Shown here: in pieces, positions 23,647 to 32,074 of the stretch
Layout: the number at the start of each line of letters is the position of its first letter
Numbering within the stretch: position 1 is the first letter of the stretch
Origin: Clostridia bacterium
Lineage (GTDB): Bacteria; Bacillota_A; Clostridia; Christensenellales; Aristaeellaceae
DNA length: 53,608 nucleotides
Direction of reading: 5' to 3'
NCBI GenBank assembly: GCA_017430945.1
Contig: JAFRMB010000067.1
Coordinates: forward strand, 1 to 53,608
Notes under the pieces: generated by a model
What the model was told of the DNA's origin: nothing
The model's input: only the letters and a program-made list of their open reading frames with translations
The model's database searches: none
Program-made: the position numbers and the translations under genes

Positions 23647-24708
23647 ATGGCAAAGTACAGGGCATTTGTTTCCGCGCCGCTGGATGCGGCTTATCTGGCC
23701 AGACTCGAAGCGGTCTGCGACGTCACCTATTGCGGCTGGTCTATCCAGGACGGGCTCATCTACGGCGAGGAGGAGAGCATCGAGGCCTTCCGTGACGCGG
23801 ACATCATCATCACGAATTACGATCTGATCACCCGGCGGGTGATGGAAGCCTGCCCCGATCTCAAGCTGATCGCCTGCTGCCGGGGCAATCCCGTGAACGT
23901 GGACCGGGCAGCGGCGACCGACCTGGGCATCCCGGTGGTGTACAGCCCGGGCCGCAACGCCAATTCGGTGGCGGAGTTCCTGCTGGGCGCCACCCTCGGG
24001 CTCATCCGCCACATCCCCCTCAGCTATCACGAACTGAAAGAGGGCCGCTTTCTGGGCGCACCCAAGGATGACATCTATCAGGTGCCGGATCGGGACGATA
24101 TCGTATGGGGCTTCAACATGGGCGGCGGCGAATCGCCTTTCATCGTGTATGAAGGCTGCGAGATGTTCCACAAGACCTTTGGCATGATCGGCTATGGCGC
24201 CGTCGGCCGCCGGCTGGCGAGGTTCCTGAAGGCCCTGGATGTGCGCGTGCTCATCTACGATCCCTATCTGCCGGCGTCCGTCGCCGAAGCGGAGGGCGTG
24301 GAGATGATGTCGCTTGAGGAGATGCTGCCCCAGTGCGACTTCGTATCGCTGCACTGCAAGGTGACCGAGGAGACCAAGGGCATGTTCGGCGCGAAGGAGT
24401 TCGCGCTCATGAAGACCGGCGCCGTGTTCATCAATACCGCCAGGGGCATCGTCGTGCAGCAGAAGGCGCTGATGGACGCGCTCGAACAGAAGAAGATCAG
24501 CGGCGCGGTGCTCGATGTGTTCTGGGAGGAGCCCCTGCCCGCCAACCATCCGCTGCTGAAGATGGACAACGTGGTCATCACCCCGCATATCGCCGGTTCG
24601 TCCAAGGATGTGGCGCTCCATCAGTCCATCATGATCATCGGCGACGTCGAGCGGTTCGTCAAGGGCGAGCCCCTGCAGTACGTCTTCAACAAGGAAGTGC
24701 TTCAGTAG
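23647..24708 (+). CDS. D-isomer-specific 2-hydroxyacid dehydrogenase
   Basis: NAD-dependent 2-hydroxyacid dehydrogenase of 353 residues, of the glyoxylate/hydroxypyruvate/phosphoglycerate dehydrogenase group. The nucleotide motif is GMIGYGAVG and the catalytic set is Arg (NTARGIV), Glu (VFWEEPLP) and His (ITPHIAGSS). Between GRF and the GYGAVG domain it carries about 20 extra residues (roughly 130-155, with DDIVWGFNMGGGE) compared with ordinary members. ATG 23647 with AGAGGTG is preferred over GTG 23638, which overlaps the preceding stop. Its role could be to reduce the aldehyde-derived acid or to oxidise a sugar acid. A paralogue lies at 27547. Confidence 0.87.
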   Translation: MAKYRAFVSAPLDAAYLARLEAVCDVTYCGWSIQDGLIYGEEESIEAFRDADIIITNYDLITRRVMEACPDLKLIACCRGNPVNVDRAAATDLGIPVVYSPGRNANSVAEFLLGATLGLIRHIPLSYHELKEGRFLGAPKDDIYQVPDRDDIVWGFNMGGGESPFIVYEGCEMFHKTFGMIGYGAVGRRLARFLKALDVRVLIYDPYLPASVAEAEGVEMMSLEEMLPQCDFVSLHCKVTEETKGMFGAKEFALMKTGAVFINTARGIVVQQKALMDALEQKKISGAVLDVFWEEPLPANHPLLKMDNVVITPHIAGSSKDVALHQSIMIIGDVERFVKGEPLQYVFNKEVLQ

Positions 24709-24767
24709 AGCCAGTATTGGCCGTCAGGCCATGGGAATAACAATACCTGTTCAAAGGAGGATCCCAC

Positions 24768-25850
24768 ATGAGTATCCCAAAGACAATGAAGGCGTTGGTC
24801 GCATACAGCAAGACCGATTACAGGTACGAGGAGAATTTCCCGGTGCCGGAGTGCGGACCGGACGACATCCTCATCAAGACCGAAGGCTGCGGCATCTGCG
24901 CCGGCGACCTGAAGTGCCAGCACGGCGCGGACATGTTCTGGGGCTCCGAAGACGGCACCCAGCCCTCCTGGGTCCAGCCGCCGTTCATCCCGGGCCATGA
25001 GTTCCTGGGCCGCGTGGCGTTCGTCGGCGAGAACGTGGAAGGCTATGCCGAGGGCGACCGCATCTGCGTGGATCAGATCGCTCCCTGCGGCAAGTGCCGC
25101 TTCTGCAAGAGCGGCCAGTACTGGATGTGCCAGCCGCATCAGATGTACGGCTTCTTCAAGGACTTCTGCGGCGGCATGGCCGAGTACGTGCGCATCCGCA
25201 CCAAGCACGCCGTCATCCATCGCGTGCCCGAGTCCCTGACGCTCGAGCAGGCCATCTGCATCGAGCCCTACGGCTGCTCCAAGCACGCCGTCGACCGCGC
25301 GGACATCCACGCAGAGGACGTCGTGGTCATCTCCGGCGCCGGCACGCTGGGCCTGGGCATGATCACCTATGCCCGCACGCGCAACCCGAAGCTGTTGATC
25401 GCGCTGGATATGCAGGACAATCGTCTGGAGAAGGCCAAGGCCTTCGGCGCGGACATCGTGTGGAACCCCTCCAAGGTGGATGTGACCGCCGAGATCATGA
25501 AGCTCACCGAGGACTACGGCTGCGATACCTACATCGAGGCGACCGGCCATCCTTCCTCTGTCATCCAGGGCATGAAGATGATCCGCAAGCTGGGCCGCTT
25601 CGTGGAGTTCTCCGTGTTCGGCACCACGACCACGCTCGACTGGTCCATCATCGGCGACCGCAAGGAGCTGGACGTGCTCGGCTCTCACCTGAGCCCGTAC
25701 TGCTTCCCCTATGTCATCGAGAACATCACCAACGGCACGCTGAAGACCGACGGCGTCGTGAGCAGCCTGTATGAACTGAAGGACTGGAAGGAAGCGTTCG
25801 ACCGGGCGACCGGCAAGTACGGCGACTTCAAGGTGGCCTTCAAGTTCTGA
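24768..25850 (+). CDS. Zinc alcohol dehydrogenase, second EltD-like paralogue
   Basis: Medium-chain dehydrogenase of 360 residues, closely related to the gene at 18131. The shared motifs are CGICAGDLK, PGHEFLG, the structural Cys run starting APCGKCRFCKSG, IEPYGCSKHAVDRAD, GAGTLGLG, ALDMQ and TLDWSIIGDRKELDVLGSH. All zinc ligands are present. ATG 24768 has AAAGGAGG upstream. Two paralogues in one operon suggest two stereoisomers of the substrate (for example erythritol and a threitol) or two polyols of different length. A terminator-like hairpin follows the gene. Confidence 0.85.
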   Translation: MSIPKTMKALVAYSKTDYRYEENFPVPECGPDDILIKTEGCGICAGDLKCQHGADMFWGSEDGTQPSWVQPPFIPGHEFLGRVAFVGENVEGYAEGDRICVDQIAPCGKCRFCKSGQYWMCQPHQMYGFFKDFCGGMAEYVRIRTKHAVIHRVPESLTLEQAICIEPYGCSKHAVDRADIHAEDVVVISGAGTLGLGMITYARTRNPKLLIALDMQDNRLEKAKAFGADIVWNPSKVDVTAEIMKLTEDYGCDTYIEATGHPSSVIQGMKMIRKLGRFVEFSVFGTTTTLDWSIIGDRKELDVLGSHLSPYCFPYVIENITNGTLKTDGVVSSLYELKDWKEAFDRATGKYGDFKVAFKF

Positions 25851-25879
25851 CGCGCGTTCCGACCGACAGCACCCATCCA

Positions 25880-25918
25880 CCCGCCGGACCGATATCGCCC
25901 TGGGTCCGGCGGGCCGCT
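25880..25918 (+). terminator. Terminator-like hairpin after the second EltD-like gene
   Basis: CCCGCCGGACC (25880-25890) pairs perfectly with GGTCCGGCGGG (25903-25913), followed by CCGCTTTC. The U-run is short, so termination may be partial and the following kinase gene may still be co-transcribed. Confidence 0.55.
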
Positions 25919-26002
25919 TTCACAGCATGACCGGTCGTTGAGCGGCTGATGCCGCCGCGATCGGCGATCCGCGAAAAACGAAACGAGGGGCAGGAGAACA
26001 CG

Positions 26003-27541
26003 ATGCAGGATATCATCATCGCCATCGACATAGGAACAACGAACGTCAAGTGCGTGGCCGCGGACCGCAGCCTGCGCATACTGGGCGAGAGCCAGAGCGA
26101 GTATGAGACCCACTGCGTGGGCATCGCGCGCTTCGAACAGGACAGCGAGGACTGGTGGCTGCACAGCAAGCTGGCGCTGGCCGGCGCGCTGAAGCAGGCG
26201 GGCGCGTCTCCGTCCAGCGTGGTCGCCATCGCCGTCAGTTCCCAGGCGCCGACGATGCTGCCGGTGGACGCTGACGGCAAACCGCTGCGCCCGGCACTCA
26301 TATGGATGGACCGCCGCAGCGAGCGGCAGTGCCGCGATATGAACGCGCAGCTGGGGGAGGACAGAGTGTTCGGCATCACCGGCAGCGCCGCCGATCCCTA
26401 CTATACGTTCGGCGAACTGCTGTGGTACAGGGAGAACGAGCCCGAAAAGTATGAGCGCACCCACTGTATACTGCAGTGCAACGGCTATGTGAATTTCAAA
26501 TTCTGCGGAGAGATGACCATCGACCGCGCGCACGCCAGCCTGACGCAGTGCTACGACGTGAACCGGGGCGATTGGAGCCGCGAGATCATGGACCACTACG
26601 GCGTCCCGGTATCGCTGATGCCCAGGGTGGTCGAATGCACGGAGGTCATCGGCGGCGTCACCGCGCAGGTGTCGGCCGAGACTGGCATCCCTGAGGGCAC
26701 CCCGGTGCTCGGCGGCTATGTGGATGCCAACGGCGCCGGCCTTGAGGGCGGTGTGTTCGAGGACGGCAGCGTCGTGGAGATGTCAGGCACGTCCTCCGTG
26801 GTGATCGTGGGCACCACGCAGAAGTACATCAGCAAGAAGCTGACATATATGTATGGTTCCTATCCCGGCCAGCACTATCTGGTCTGCAGCATGAGCACCA
26901 CGGGCGCCAGCCTCAAATGGTACCGCAACAACCTGTACAAAGGCGGCCCGGGGAACGCCTACGACAACCTGAACCGCATGATCGAGACGCAGTGCCCGGA
27001 GCCGACGTCGCTGATCTATCTGCCTTATCTAGCCGGCGAGCGCGCCCCGATCTGGGACTCCCATGCCAAGGGGGCCTTCCTGGGCATCACGCTGAACACC
27101 TGTGAGGCGGAGCTGGTCCGCGCCATACAGGAGGGCGCGGCGTTCGCATTGATGGACAACCTGTCGGAGGTCTACAAAACGGGCGCCAAGGTCCACAAGA
27201 TGCGCGCGGTGGGCGGCTCCACCCACAGCGATATATGGATGAAGATCAAGGCCTCCGTCATCGATATGCCCATCGAGATCCCGCGGCACAACATGGGCGC
27301 GCCGGGCGGCGTGCTGGCGATGATCGCGGCGGCACTGGGCGACTATGCCTCCATCCAGGAGGCGGCGAAGGCCAAGTTTGAGGTCGTTCGGGTCATCGAG
27401 CCTGAGCGCCGCTGGGTCGAGCGCTACAAGGAGCAGTTCGGCCTCTTCAAGCGATACTATGAGGGCTGCCGGGAAACGTTCCGGCTGGTGGATGAAATGC
27501 GGGCGCGCCAGTATAGCGCCCATATCGACAGGAAAGGGTGA
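26003..27541 (+). CDS. FGGY-family carbohydrate kinase (xylulokinase/gluconokinase-like)
   Basis: Sugar kinase of 512 residues. The motifs are AIDIGTTNVKCVAAD at the N-terminus, the probable catalytic Asp in LGGYVDANGAGLEGG, MSGTSSVVIVG for phosphate binding, and VGGSTHSDIWMKIKASVIDMP near the C-terminus (FGGY signature 2 region). VSSQAPTMLPVD takes the place of the substrate-binding GQMHG of xylulokinases, so the substrate is not xylulose by default. ATG 26003 follows GAGGGGCAGGAG. The next dehydrogenase gene starts five bases after its stop. Confidence 0.85.
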   Translation: MQDIIIAIDIGTTNVKCVAADRSLRILGESQSEYETHCVGIARFEQDSEDWWLHSKLALAGALKQAGASPSSVVAIAVSSQAPTMLPVDADGKPLRPALIWMDRRSERQCRDMNAQLGEDRVFGITGSAADPYYTFGELLWYRENEPEKYERTHCILQCNGYVNFKFCGEMTIDRAHASLTQCYDVNRGDWSREIMDHYGVPVSLMPRVVECTEVIGGVTAQVSAETGIPEGTPVLGGYVDANGAGLEGGVFEDGSVVEMSGTSSVVIVGTTQKYISKKLTYMYGSYPGQHYLVCSMSTTGASLKWYRNNLYKGGPGNAYDNLNRMIETQCPEPTSLIYLPYLAGERAPIWDSHAKGAFLGITLNTCEAELVRAIQEGAAFALMDNLSEVYKTGAKVHKMRAVGGSTHSDIWMKIKASVIDMPIEIPRHNMGAPGGVLAMIAAALGDYASIQEAAKAKFEVVRVIEPERRWVERYKEQFGLFKRYYEGCRETFRLVDEMRARQYSAHIDRKG

Positions 27542-27546
27542 TTGCT

Positions 27547-28584
27547 ATGAAATGTGTGGCTATCGGCGATATGCTTCTGCCCGCCGCCGTGTTTGACGCG
27601 AGCATCCCGGGGCGCTCCTGGGTCACGGCGTATGAATCCCATGACTGGTATGTGACCGCGAACATCACGCGGGACGCGTCGAGGACGGTCATCCGCAGGA
27701 TGGAGACCCTGGGTTCCCGCGCCTACCTGCCGACCGAGGAGGAGCTGGCCTGGGTGAAGGACGCCGAAGTGCTGATGACGCACATGTACTGTGTGCCCAA
27801 TGAAGTCTTCGACGCCGCGCCGAAGCTCAAATACGTCGTCAGCTGCCGCGGCGGCCTGGAAAACATCGACCTGGACGCCGCCCGCGAATACGGTGTGACG
27901 GTGCTGCACTGCCCGGCCCACAACGCCTATGCCGTCGCGGAGATGGCCATAGCGCTCATGATGGTGGAGTCCCGGAACCTGGCCCGCTCGCACATGGGGC
28001 TGGTCAACGGCCAATGGATCGAGCGCTATCCGAACTCCGCCGCGATCCCCGAGCTGCGCGGCTCGACCGTCGGCATCATCGGCTACGGCACGATCGGCCG
28101 CCTGGTGGCGGAGCGGCTCAAGCCCTTTGGCGCCGACATCATCGCGCACGATCCCTTCGTGGCGGACGAGGCCATCGAGCGCGACGGCCTTCGCGCCGTC
28201 GACAAGGCGACGCTGCTGCGCGAGAGCGATTTCGTCACGCTGCACGGGCGCATCGGGCCCAACGATCCGCCGGTGATCGGCGCGGCGGAGCTTCGGCTGA
28301 TGAAGCCCAGCGCCTATCTGATCAACACCGCGCGCGCGGTCCTCGTGGACATGGACGCGCTGTACGACGCGCTGGCTGAACGGCGCATCATGGGCGCGGC
28401 GCTGGATGTGTTCCCGATGGAGCCGCTGCCCAAAGACTATAAGGTCCTCAGCCTGGACAACGTCACCCTGACAAACCATCGCGGCGGGGATACGCTCAAC
28501 TGCTTCCACAAGGCCCCGGAGATGGTGGCAGGTTATCTGGAGGAGCTGCTCGAGAAGGGCACCACGCGCTACATGGTCCGCTGA
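27547..28584 (+). CDS. D-isomer-specific 2-hydroxyacid dehydrogenase
   Basis: Second member of this family in the operon, 345 residues. The nucleotide site is GIIGYGTIGRL and the catalytic set is Arg (NTARAVLV), Glu (VFPMEPLP) and His (LTNHRGGD). SCRGGLENIDLDAAREYGV and the following AEMAIALMM helix match the substrate domain of the phosphoglycerate dehydrogenase group. It lacks the insertion found in the paralogue at 23647. ATG 27547, preceded by GGAAAGGG, is preferred over GTG 27538, which overlaps the kinase stop. It is the last gene of the long operon that begins at 12160. Confidence 0.86.
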   Translation: MKCVAIGDMLLPAAVFDASIPGRSWVTAYESHDWYVTANITRDASRTVIRRMETLGSRAYLPTEEELAWVKDAEVLMTHMYCVPNEVFDAAPKLKYVVSCRGGLENIDLDAAREYGVTVLHCPAHNAYAVAEMAIALMMVESRNLARSHMGLVNGQWIERYPNSAAIPELRGSTVGIIGYGTIGRLVAERLKPFGADIIAHDPFVADEAIERDGLRAVDKATLLRESDFVTLHGRIGPNDPPVIGAAELRLMKPSAYLINTARAVLVDMDALYDALAERRIMGAALDVFPMEPLPKDYKVLSLDNVTLTNHRGGDTLNCFHKAPEMVAGYLEELLEKGTTRYMVR

Positions 28585-28596
28585 CATCGATGAAAG

Positions 28597-28636
28597 GGCC
28601 CCGGTCCCGCCGCATCGGCGATACCGGGGCCATCTT
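28597..28636. terminator. Terminator between convergent dehydrogenase and amylase genes
   Basis: GGCCCCGGT (28597-28605) and ACCGGGGCC (28623-28631) form a 9-bp stem. Short T-containing tails flank it on both strands (ATCTTG on plus, CTTTCA on minus). It lies between genes ending at 28584 and 28649. Confidence 0.6.
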
Positions 28637-28648
28637 GCGTCCGGAGGG

Positions 28649-30115
28649 TCATTCGTTGATGATCAGGTCCTCGAAAGCGCTGCGGCGCACCCATACCGAT
28701 ACGCTGCGTGCGCATGTTCTGAATTCTCCGACGCCGTTTTCATCGATCGTCACGGGTTCCGGACACTTTCCGAGCACGTCGTAAAAGCGCTCGCCGGCGT
28801 ACTGAGCGCCGATCGACATGGGCAGGCTGCCCCCTTCGCCGTCGCTCATGAGGACGGCCATGCCGGAGTTCTCGTGCTCGATGTCGCCGCGGCGCACCCA
28901 GCCGATGATGTGCTCGTCGTCAAAGAAGTCAGCCTGCTCGCCGTAGGCGTACCAGCGCCTGGCCTTGATGAGCTTGCCCAGCTCCGGGATCAGCGGACGT
29001 TCGCGGACGGGATTGCCGTAGTAGTCCGAGTAGAACACACAGGGCACGCCCTCTCTGCGCAGCAGGATCAGGGCGTAGGCCAGCGGCTTGAACCAGTCTT
29101 CCACAAAGGACTGCAGGCTCTGGCCGTACTGGGTGTCGTGGTTGTCCACGAAGGTGACGGCATGGTCTGGGCGCGCCTGTACCAGCGAATTGTCCAGTAT
29201 GTGGTTGAGGCTGCCTTGTCCCAGTGAGGCGTTGTAGAAATTGTAGTGCAGCGCCACATCGAACAGCGACATCTGGTTGTCGACCATGTCCAGATAGTAG
29301 AGCAGCCTGTCCAGCTCGCCGCTCCAGTATTCGCCCACGGCCGGGATGGCCATGCCGGTCTCCTGCCGGATAAAGCGCATGAGGTTTCCGTAGAAGGGGA
29401 AGCATATGTGCTTCACCGCGTCCAGGCGCAGTCCGTCGATGTGCGTCGTGCGGATATACCAGGCGAGCCATTTTTCGGTCTCGCGGACGACGACCGGGTT
29501 CTCCATATCGACGTTCATGCCCATCAGATAGTCGAAGTTGCCCTTTTCAGGATCGACATCCGGGTCCCAGCGCTTGCCGGTGAAGCGATAGATCCGGTCC
29601 ATGGTCTGGGTGTTTTCGTCCCAGTCCGTTCCCGTAAAGTGGGTGTGGTTCCACTTGAAAGTGCTGTATTTTCCCTTGCGGCCGGGGAAGAGGAACCTGG
29701 ACCACACCTTCACGCGCTGTTCGTCGTCGATCTGCACGTTTCGATCTTCGGGCGAGTCGCTGACGGCGACGACGTCCTCCGTGGCATCGCCGCCCATGCG
29801 GTGGTTCAGCACGATATCGCCGAACACCTGTATGCCGGCCTTGTGAAAAGCGCTGATGGCCGACAGGTATTCGTCCTTGGTGCCGTACTTGGTCCGCACA
29901 GTGCCCTTCTGGTCGAATTCGCCCAGATCGTACATATCGTAGACGCCGTAGCCGACGTCGGACTGGCAGGTGCCCTTGTAGGCGGGCGGCAGCCACACCT
30001 GGGTGATGCCCAGGTCGCGCAGGTTCTGCGCCTTGGCGCCGCATCGCCGCCACCAAAGGCCATCGTTCGGCAGATACCATTCAAAATACTGCATCATGGT
30101 TTCATTTGTAGACAT
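28649..30115 (-). CDS. Cytoplasmic alpha-amylase (GH13)
   Basis: Hydrolyses alpha-1,4 links in maltodextrins or glycogen. The 488 residues begin MSTNETMMQYFEWYLPNDGLWW with no signal peptide, as in the intracellular E. coli AmyA and related GH13_5 enzymes. The four GH13 regions are visible: FGDIVLNHRMGGD (about 98-110), GLRLDAVKH with nucleophile Asp232, GEYW with acid/base Glu262, and FVDNHDTQ with Asp327. The ATG at 30115 has only a weak ribosome binding site (GGAAGTG). Upstream in-frame codons reach 30208 but contain the promoter. It is oriented against its neighbours, with its own promoter at 30200-30227. Confidence 0.93.
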   Translation of the reverse strand: MSTNETMMQYFEWYLPNDGLWWRRCGAKAQNLRDLGITQVWLPPAYKGTCQSDVGYGVYDMYDLGEFDQKGTVRTKYGTKDEYLSAISAFHKAGIQVFGDIVLNHRMGGDATEDVVAVSDSPEDRNVQIDDEQRVKVWSRFLFPGRKGKYSTFKWNHTHFTGTDWDENTQTMDRIYRFTGKRWDPDVDPEKGNFDYLMGMNVDMENPVVVRETEKWLAWYIRTTHIDGLRLDAVKHICFPFYGNLMRFIRQETGMAIPAVGEYWSGELDRLLYYLDMVDNQMSLFDVALHYNFYNASLGQGSLNHILDNSLVQARPDHAVTFVDNHDTQYGQSLQSFVEDWFKPLAYALILLRREGVPCVFYSDYYGNPVRERPLIPELGKLIKARRWYAYGEQADFFDDEHIIGWVRRGDIEHENSGMAVLMSDGEGGSLPMSIGAQYAGERFYDVLGKCPEPVTIDENGVGEFRTCARSVSVWVRRSAFEDLIINE

Positions 30116-30199
30116 ATATTTCACTTCCATCCTGTCCTGCAAATGCAGAGGAAGGCATTCGCATCGTTCTTCCCGGAGGGTATGCCCCAGGATCCGTCC

Positions 30200-30227
30200 A
30201 TTATACACCCATTTTGTGAAATTTCAA
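30200..30227 (-). promoter_or_regulatory. Promoter of the alpha-amylase gene
   Basis: Minus-strand TTGAAA (30222-30227), a 16-bp spacer and TATAAT (30200-30205). Confidence 0.8.
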
Positions 30228-30240
30228 GCGCGTAATGCCA

Positions 30241-30257
30241 TTGTGCTTAACGCACAA
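30241..30257. promoter_or_regulatory. Palindrome between divergent amylase and PfkB promoters
   Basis: TTGTGCTTAACGCACAA is a perfect 6-5-6 inverted repeat. It starts 14 bp upstream of the amylase -35 box and resembles LacI/GalR-type operators. It could control amylase, the pfkB operon, or both. The rest of the 305-bp gap holds the two promoters and nothing else I recognise. Confidence 0.45.
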
Positions 30258-30337
30258 TAGTCAAATGTGAGTTTTTTCTGCAAACATTTTCCGGAAGCGG
30301 TGCGTCCCCGAACGAGGAAGATCAGCCAGATTTCACA

Positions 30338-30366
30338 TTGACAGTCAAGGCTTTTGAGTGTATATT
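30338..30366 (+). promoter_or_regulatory. Promoter of the PfkB/Rpe-like/SIS operon
   Basis: TTGACA (30338-30343), a 17-bp spacer and TATATT (30361-30366), about 55 bp upstream of the kinase start. Confidence 0.85.
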
Positions 30367-30420
30367 TAGTAATGAGGATAGGTCGCTTCGATCCATGAAG
30401 AGAAAAGGAGAGGGACAATC

Positions 30421-31365
30421 ATGAGAGATATCTACAGTATCGGCGAGATGGTGATCGATTTCATCCCCGGCAGCGAGCCGGCGAGCTACATCCGCAAGGC
30501 CGGCGGAGCGCCGGCGAACGTTGCGATCGCCGTTTCCAAGAACGGCCTGGACGCGGCGATGTGCTGCAAGGTGGGCGACGACGATTTCGGGCGCTTCCTG
30601 ATGGACACCCTCCGCGAGTACAACGTGACTGTCGCCTGTCCGGAGCTTTGTGCGGAAGCCATCACCACCATGGCCTTCGTGACGCTTGCCGAGGACGGCG
30701 AGCGCAAGTTCACCTTTGCGCGCAAGCCCGGCGCGGACATGCTGCTCTCGGAGGCGGACGTGCGGGAGGAGGATATCCGCGATTCCGCTTTCATCCACGC
30801 CGGTTCCTGCTCACTGTCGGCGCAGCCCGAAGCGGCGGCCACGGTGCGCGCGCTGCGGCTGGGGCACGAGATGGGCAAGCTGGTCAGCTTCGACGTGAAC
30901 TACCGCAACGTCATGTGGAAGGACGATGTGGATGCCTGCACGGCGGCGGTCAGAGACATCCTGAAGTACGTCGATCTTCTGAAGATCTCCGAGGAGGAGG
31001 TCGATATGCTGGGCGGTGAGGACGCCATCCCGGCAATGATGCGCGACAACGACATCGCGCTCGTCGTGCAGACGCTGGGCGCCCACGGCGCGCGGGCCTA
31101 CTTCGGCGGCAGCTCCTTTGACGTGCCGGGCCGCAAGGTGAAGGCCGTGGACGCGACCGGCGCGGGCGACGCGTTCTGGGGCGCGTTCCTGTCGAGGCTC
31201 AGGATCCTGGGCGTCAGCTCAGCGGCCGACCTCACGCGCGAAAACATCGCCGATGCGCTGGCCTACGGCAACGTCTCCGGCTGCATCTGCGTGCAGACCA
31301 AGGGCGCCATTGCATCCATCCCCACCCGGGAGCAGATCGAAAAATACCTGGAAAGCGAGAAATGA
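30421..31365 (+). CDS. PfkB-family sugar kinase (fructokinase-like)
   Basis: Ribokinase-superfamily kinase of 314 residues. The glycine-rich substrate lid is GGAPANVAIAVSKNG (about 28-42), and the anion hole/catalytic Asp is DATGAGDAFWGAF (about 240-252). GGAPANVA is common in fructokinases, so a ketohexose is the likely substrate. The start is ATG 30421 after AGGAGAGG. Its stop overlaps the next start (ATGA). It is the first gene of an operon with an Rpe/AlsE-like epimerase, an HxlB-like isomerase and a DUF4432 protein, and probably makes the ketose-6-phosphate those enzymes rearrange. Confidence 0.9.
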   Translation: MRDIYSIGEMVIDFIPGSEPASYIRKAGGAPANVAIAVSKNGLDAAMCCKVGDDDFGRFLMDTLREYNVTVACPELCAEAITTMAFVTLAEDGERKFTFARKPGADMLLSEADVREEDIRDSAFIHAGSCSLSAQPEAAATVRALRLGHEMGKLVSFDVNYRNVMWKDDVDACTAAVRDILKYVDLLKISEEEVDMLGGEDAIPAMMRDNDIALVVQTLGAHGARAYFGGSSFDVPGRKVKAVDATGAGDAFWGAFLSRLRILGVSSAADLTRENIADALAYGNVSGCICVQTKGAIASIPTREQIEKYLESEK

Positions 31366-32060
31366 CCATGTCGATCTGGAATGAGAAGTGCATCCTGTCT
31401 CCGTCGCTCATCTGCCTGGACATGTGCAATCTGGAGAACCAGATGCGCGTGCTGGAGCAGTGCGGCGTCGGGCTCCTTCATGTGGACATCCTGGACGGGC
31501 ATTTCAGTCCCAGCATGCCGTTGGGGCTGGATACGGTGCGCCAGCTTCGCGCAAAGACGGATATGCCCTTCGACTGCCACGTCATGGTGACGGCGCAGGA
31601 CTATTTTGTGGATGAATTGCTGGACATCGGCGTTCAGCAGATCGTGTTCCACGGCGAGACCCAGCCCCACGTGGACGGCATGCTGAACCGCATCCACGCG
31701 CGGGGCGTGCGCGCCGGCGTGGCTCTGAAGCCCGCGACGCCTCTGAGCACGCTGGAATACGTGCTGGACAAGTGCGATGCGGTGCTGCTCATGCTCATCA
31801 ATCCCGGCTATGCCTTCGTGAAGGGCGAGAAGCAGGTGGACTACGCCGACCGGAAGATCCGCGAGCTGCGCGAAATGATCGACCGGCGCGGCCTGGACAC
31901 CCGGATCGAGCTCGACGGCCGCATCAGCACGAAGAACATCGAAGACTGGGGCGGCGGCGCGGCGGATGTATTCGTCACCGGCTCCACGTGCCTTGACAGA
32001 AATGACCTGCCCGGCAGCTTTGCCCGCCTGAACGCGCTCCGGGCGCAGGTACTCGGTTGA
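31362..32060 (+). CDS. Ribulose-phosphate/allulose-6-phosphate 3-epimerase-like protein
   Basis: TIM-barrel ketose-phosphate 3-epimerase, 232 residues. The four metal ligands are all present: His and Asp in LHVDILDGHF (about 39-48), His in DCHVMV (about 69-74) and Asp in IELDGRIS (about 181-188). INPGYAF replaces the usual NPGFGGQ phosphate-side loop. In the AlsE type the substrate is a hexulose-6-phosphate, in Rpe ribulose-5-phosphate; the fructokinase-like gene before it and the HxlB-like gene after it favour a hexulose. ATG 31362 overlaps the pfkB stop. ATG 31368 is an alternative start. Confidence 0.85.
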   Translation: MTMSIWNEKCILSPSLICLDMCNLENQMRVLEQCGVGLLHVDILDGHFSPSMPLGLDTVRQLRAKTDMPFDCHVMVTAQDYFVDELLDIGVQQIVFHGETQPHVDGMLNRIHARGVRAGVALKPATPLSTLEYVLDKCDAVLLMLINPGYAFVKGEKQVDYADRKIRELREMIDRRGLDTRIELDGRISTKNIEDWGGGAADVFVTGSTCLDRNDLPGSFARLNALRAQVLG

Positions 32061-32074
32061 AAGGAGGAGGTCCC

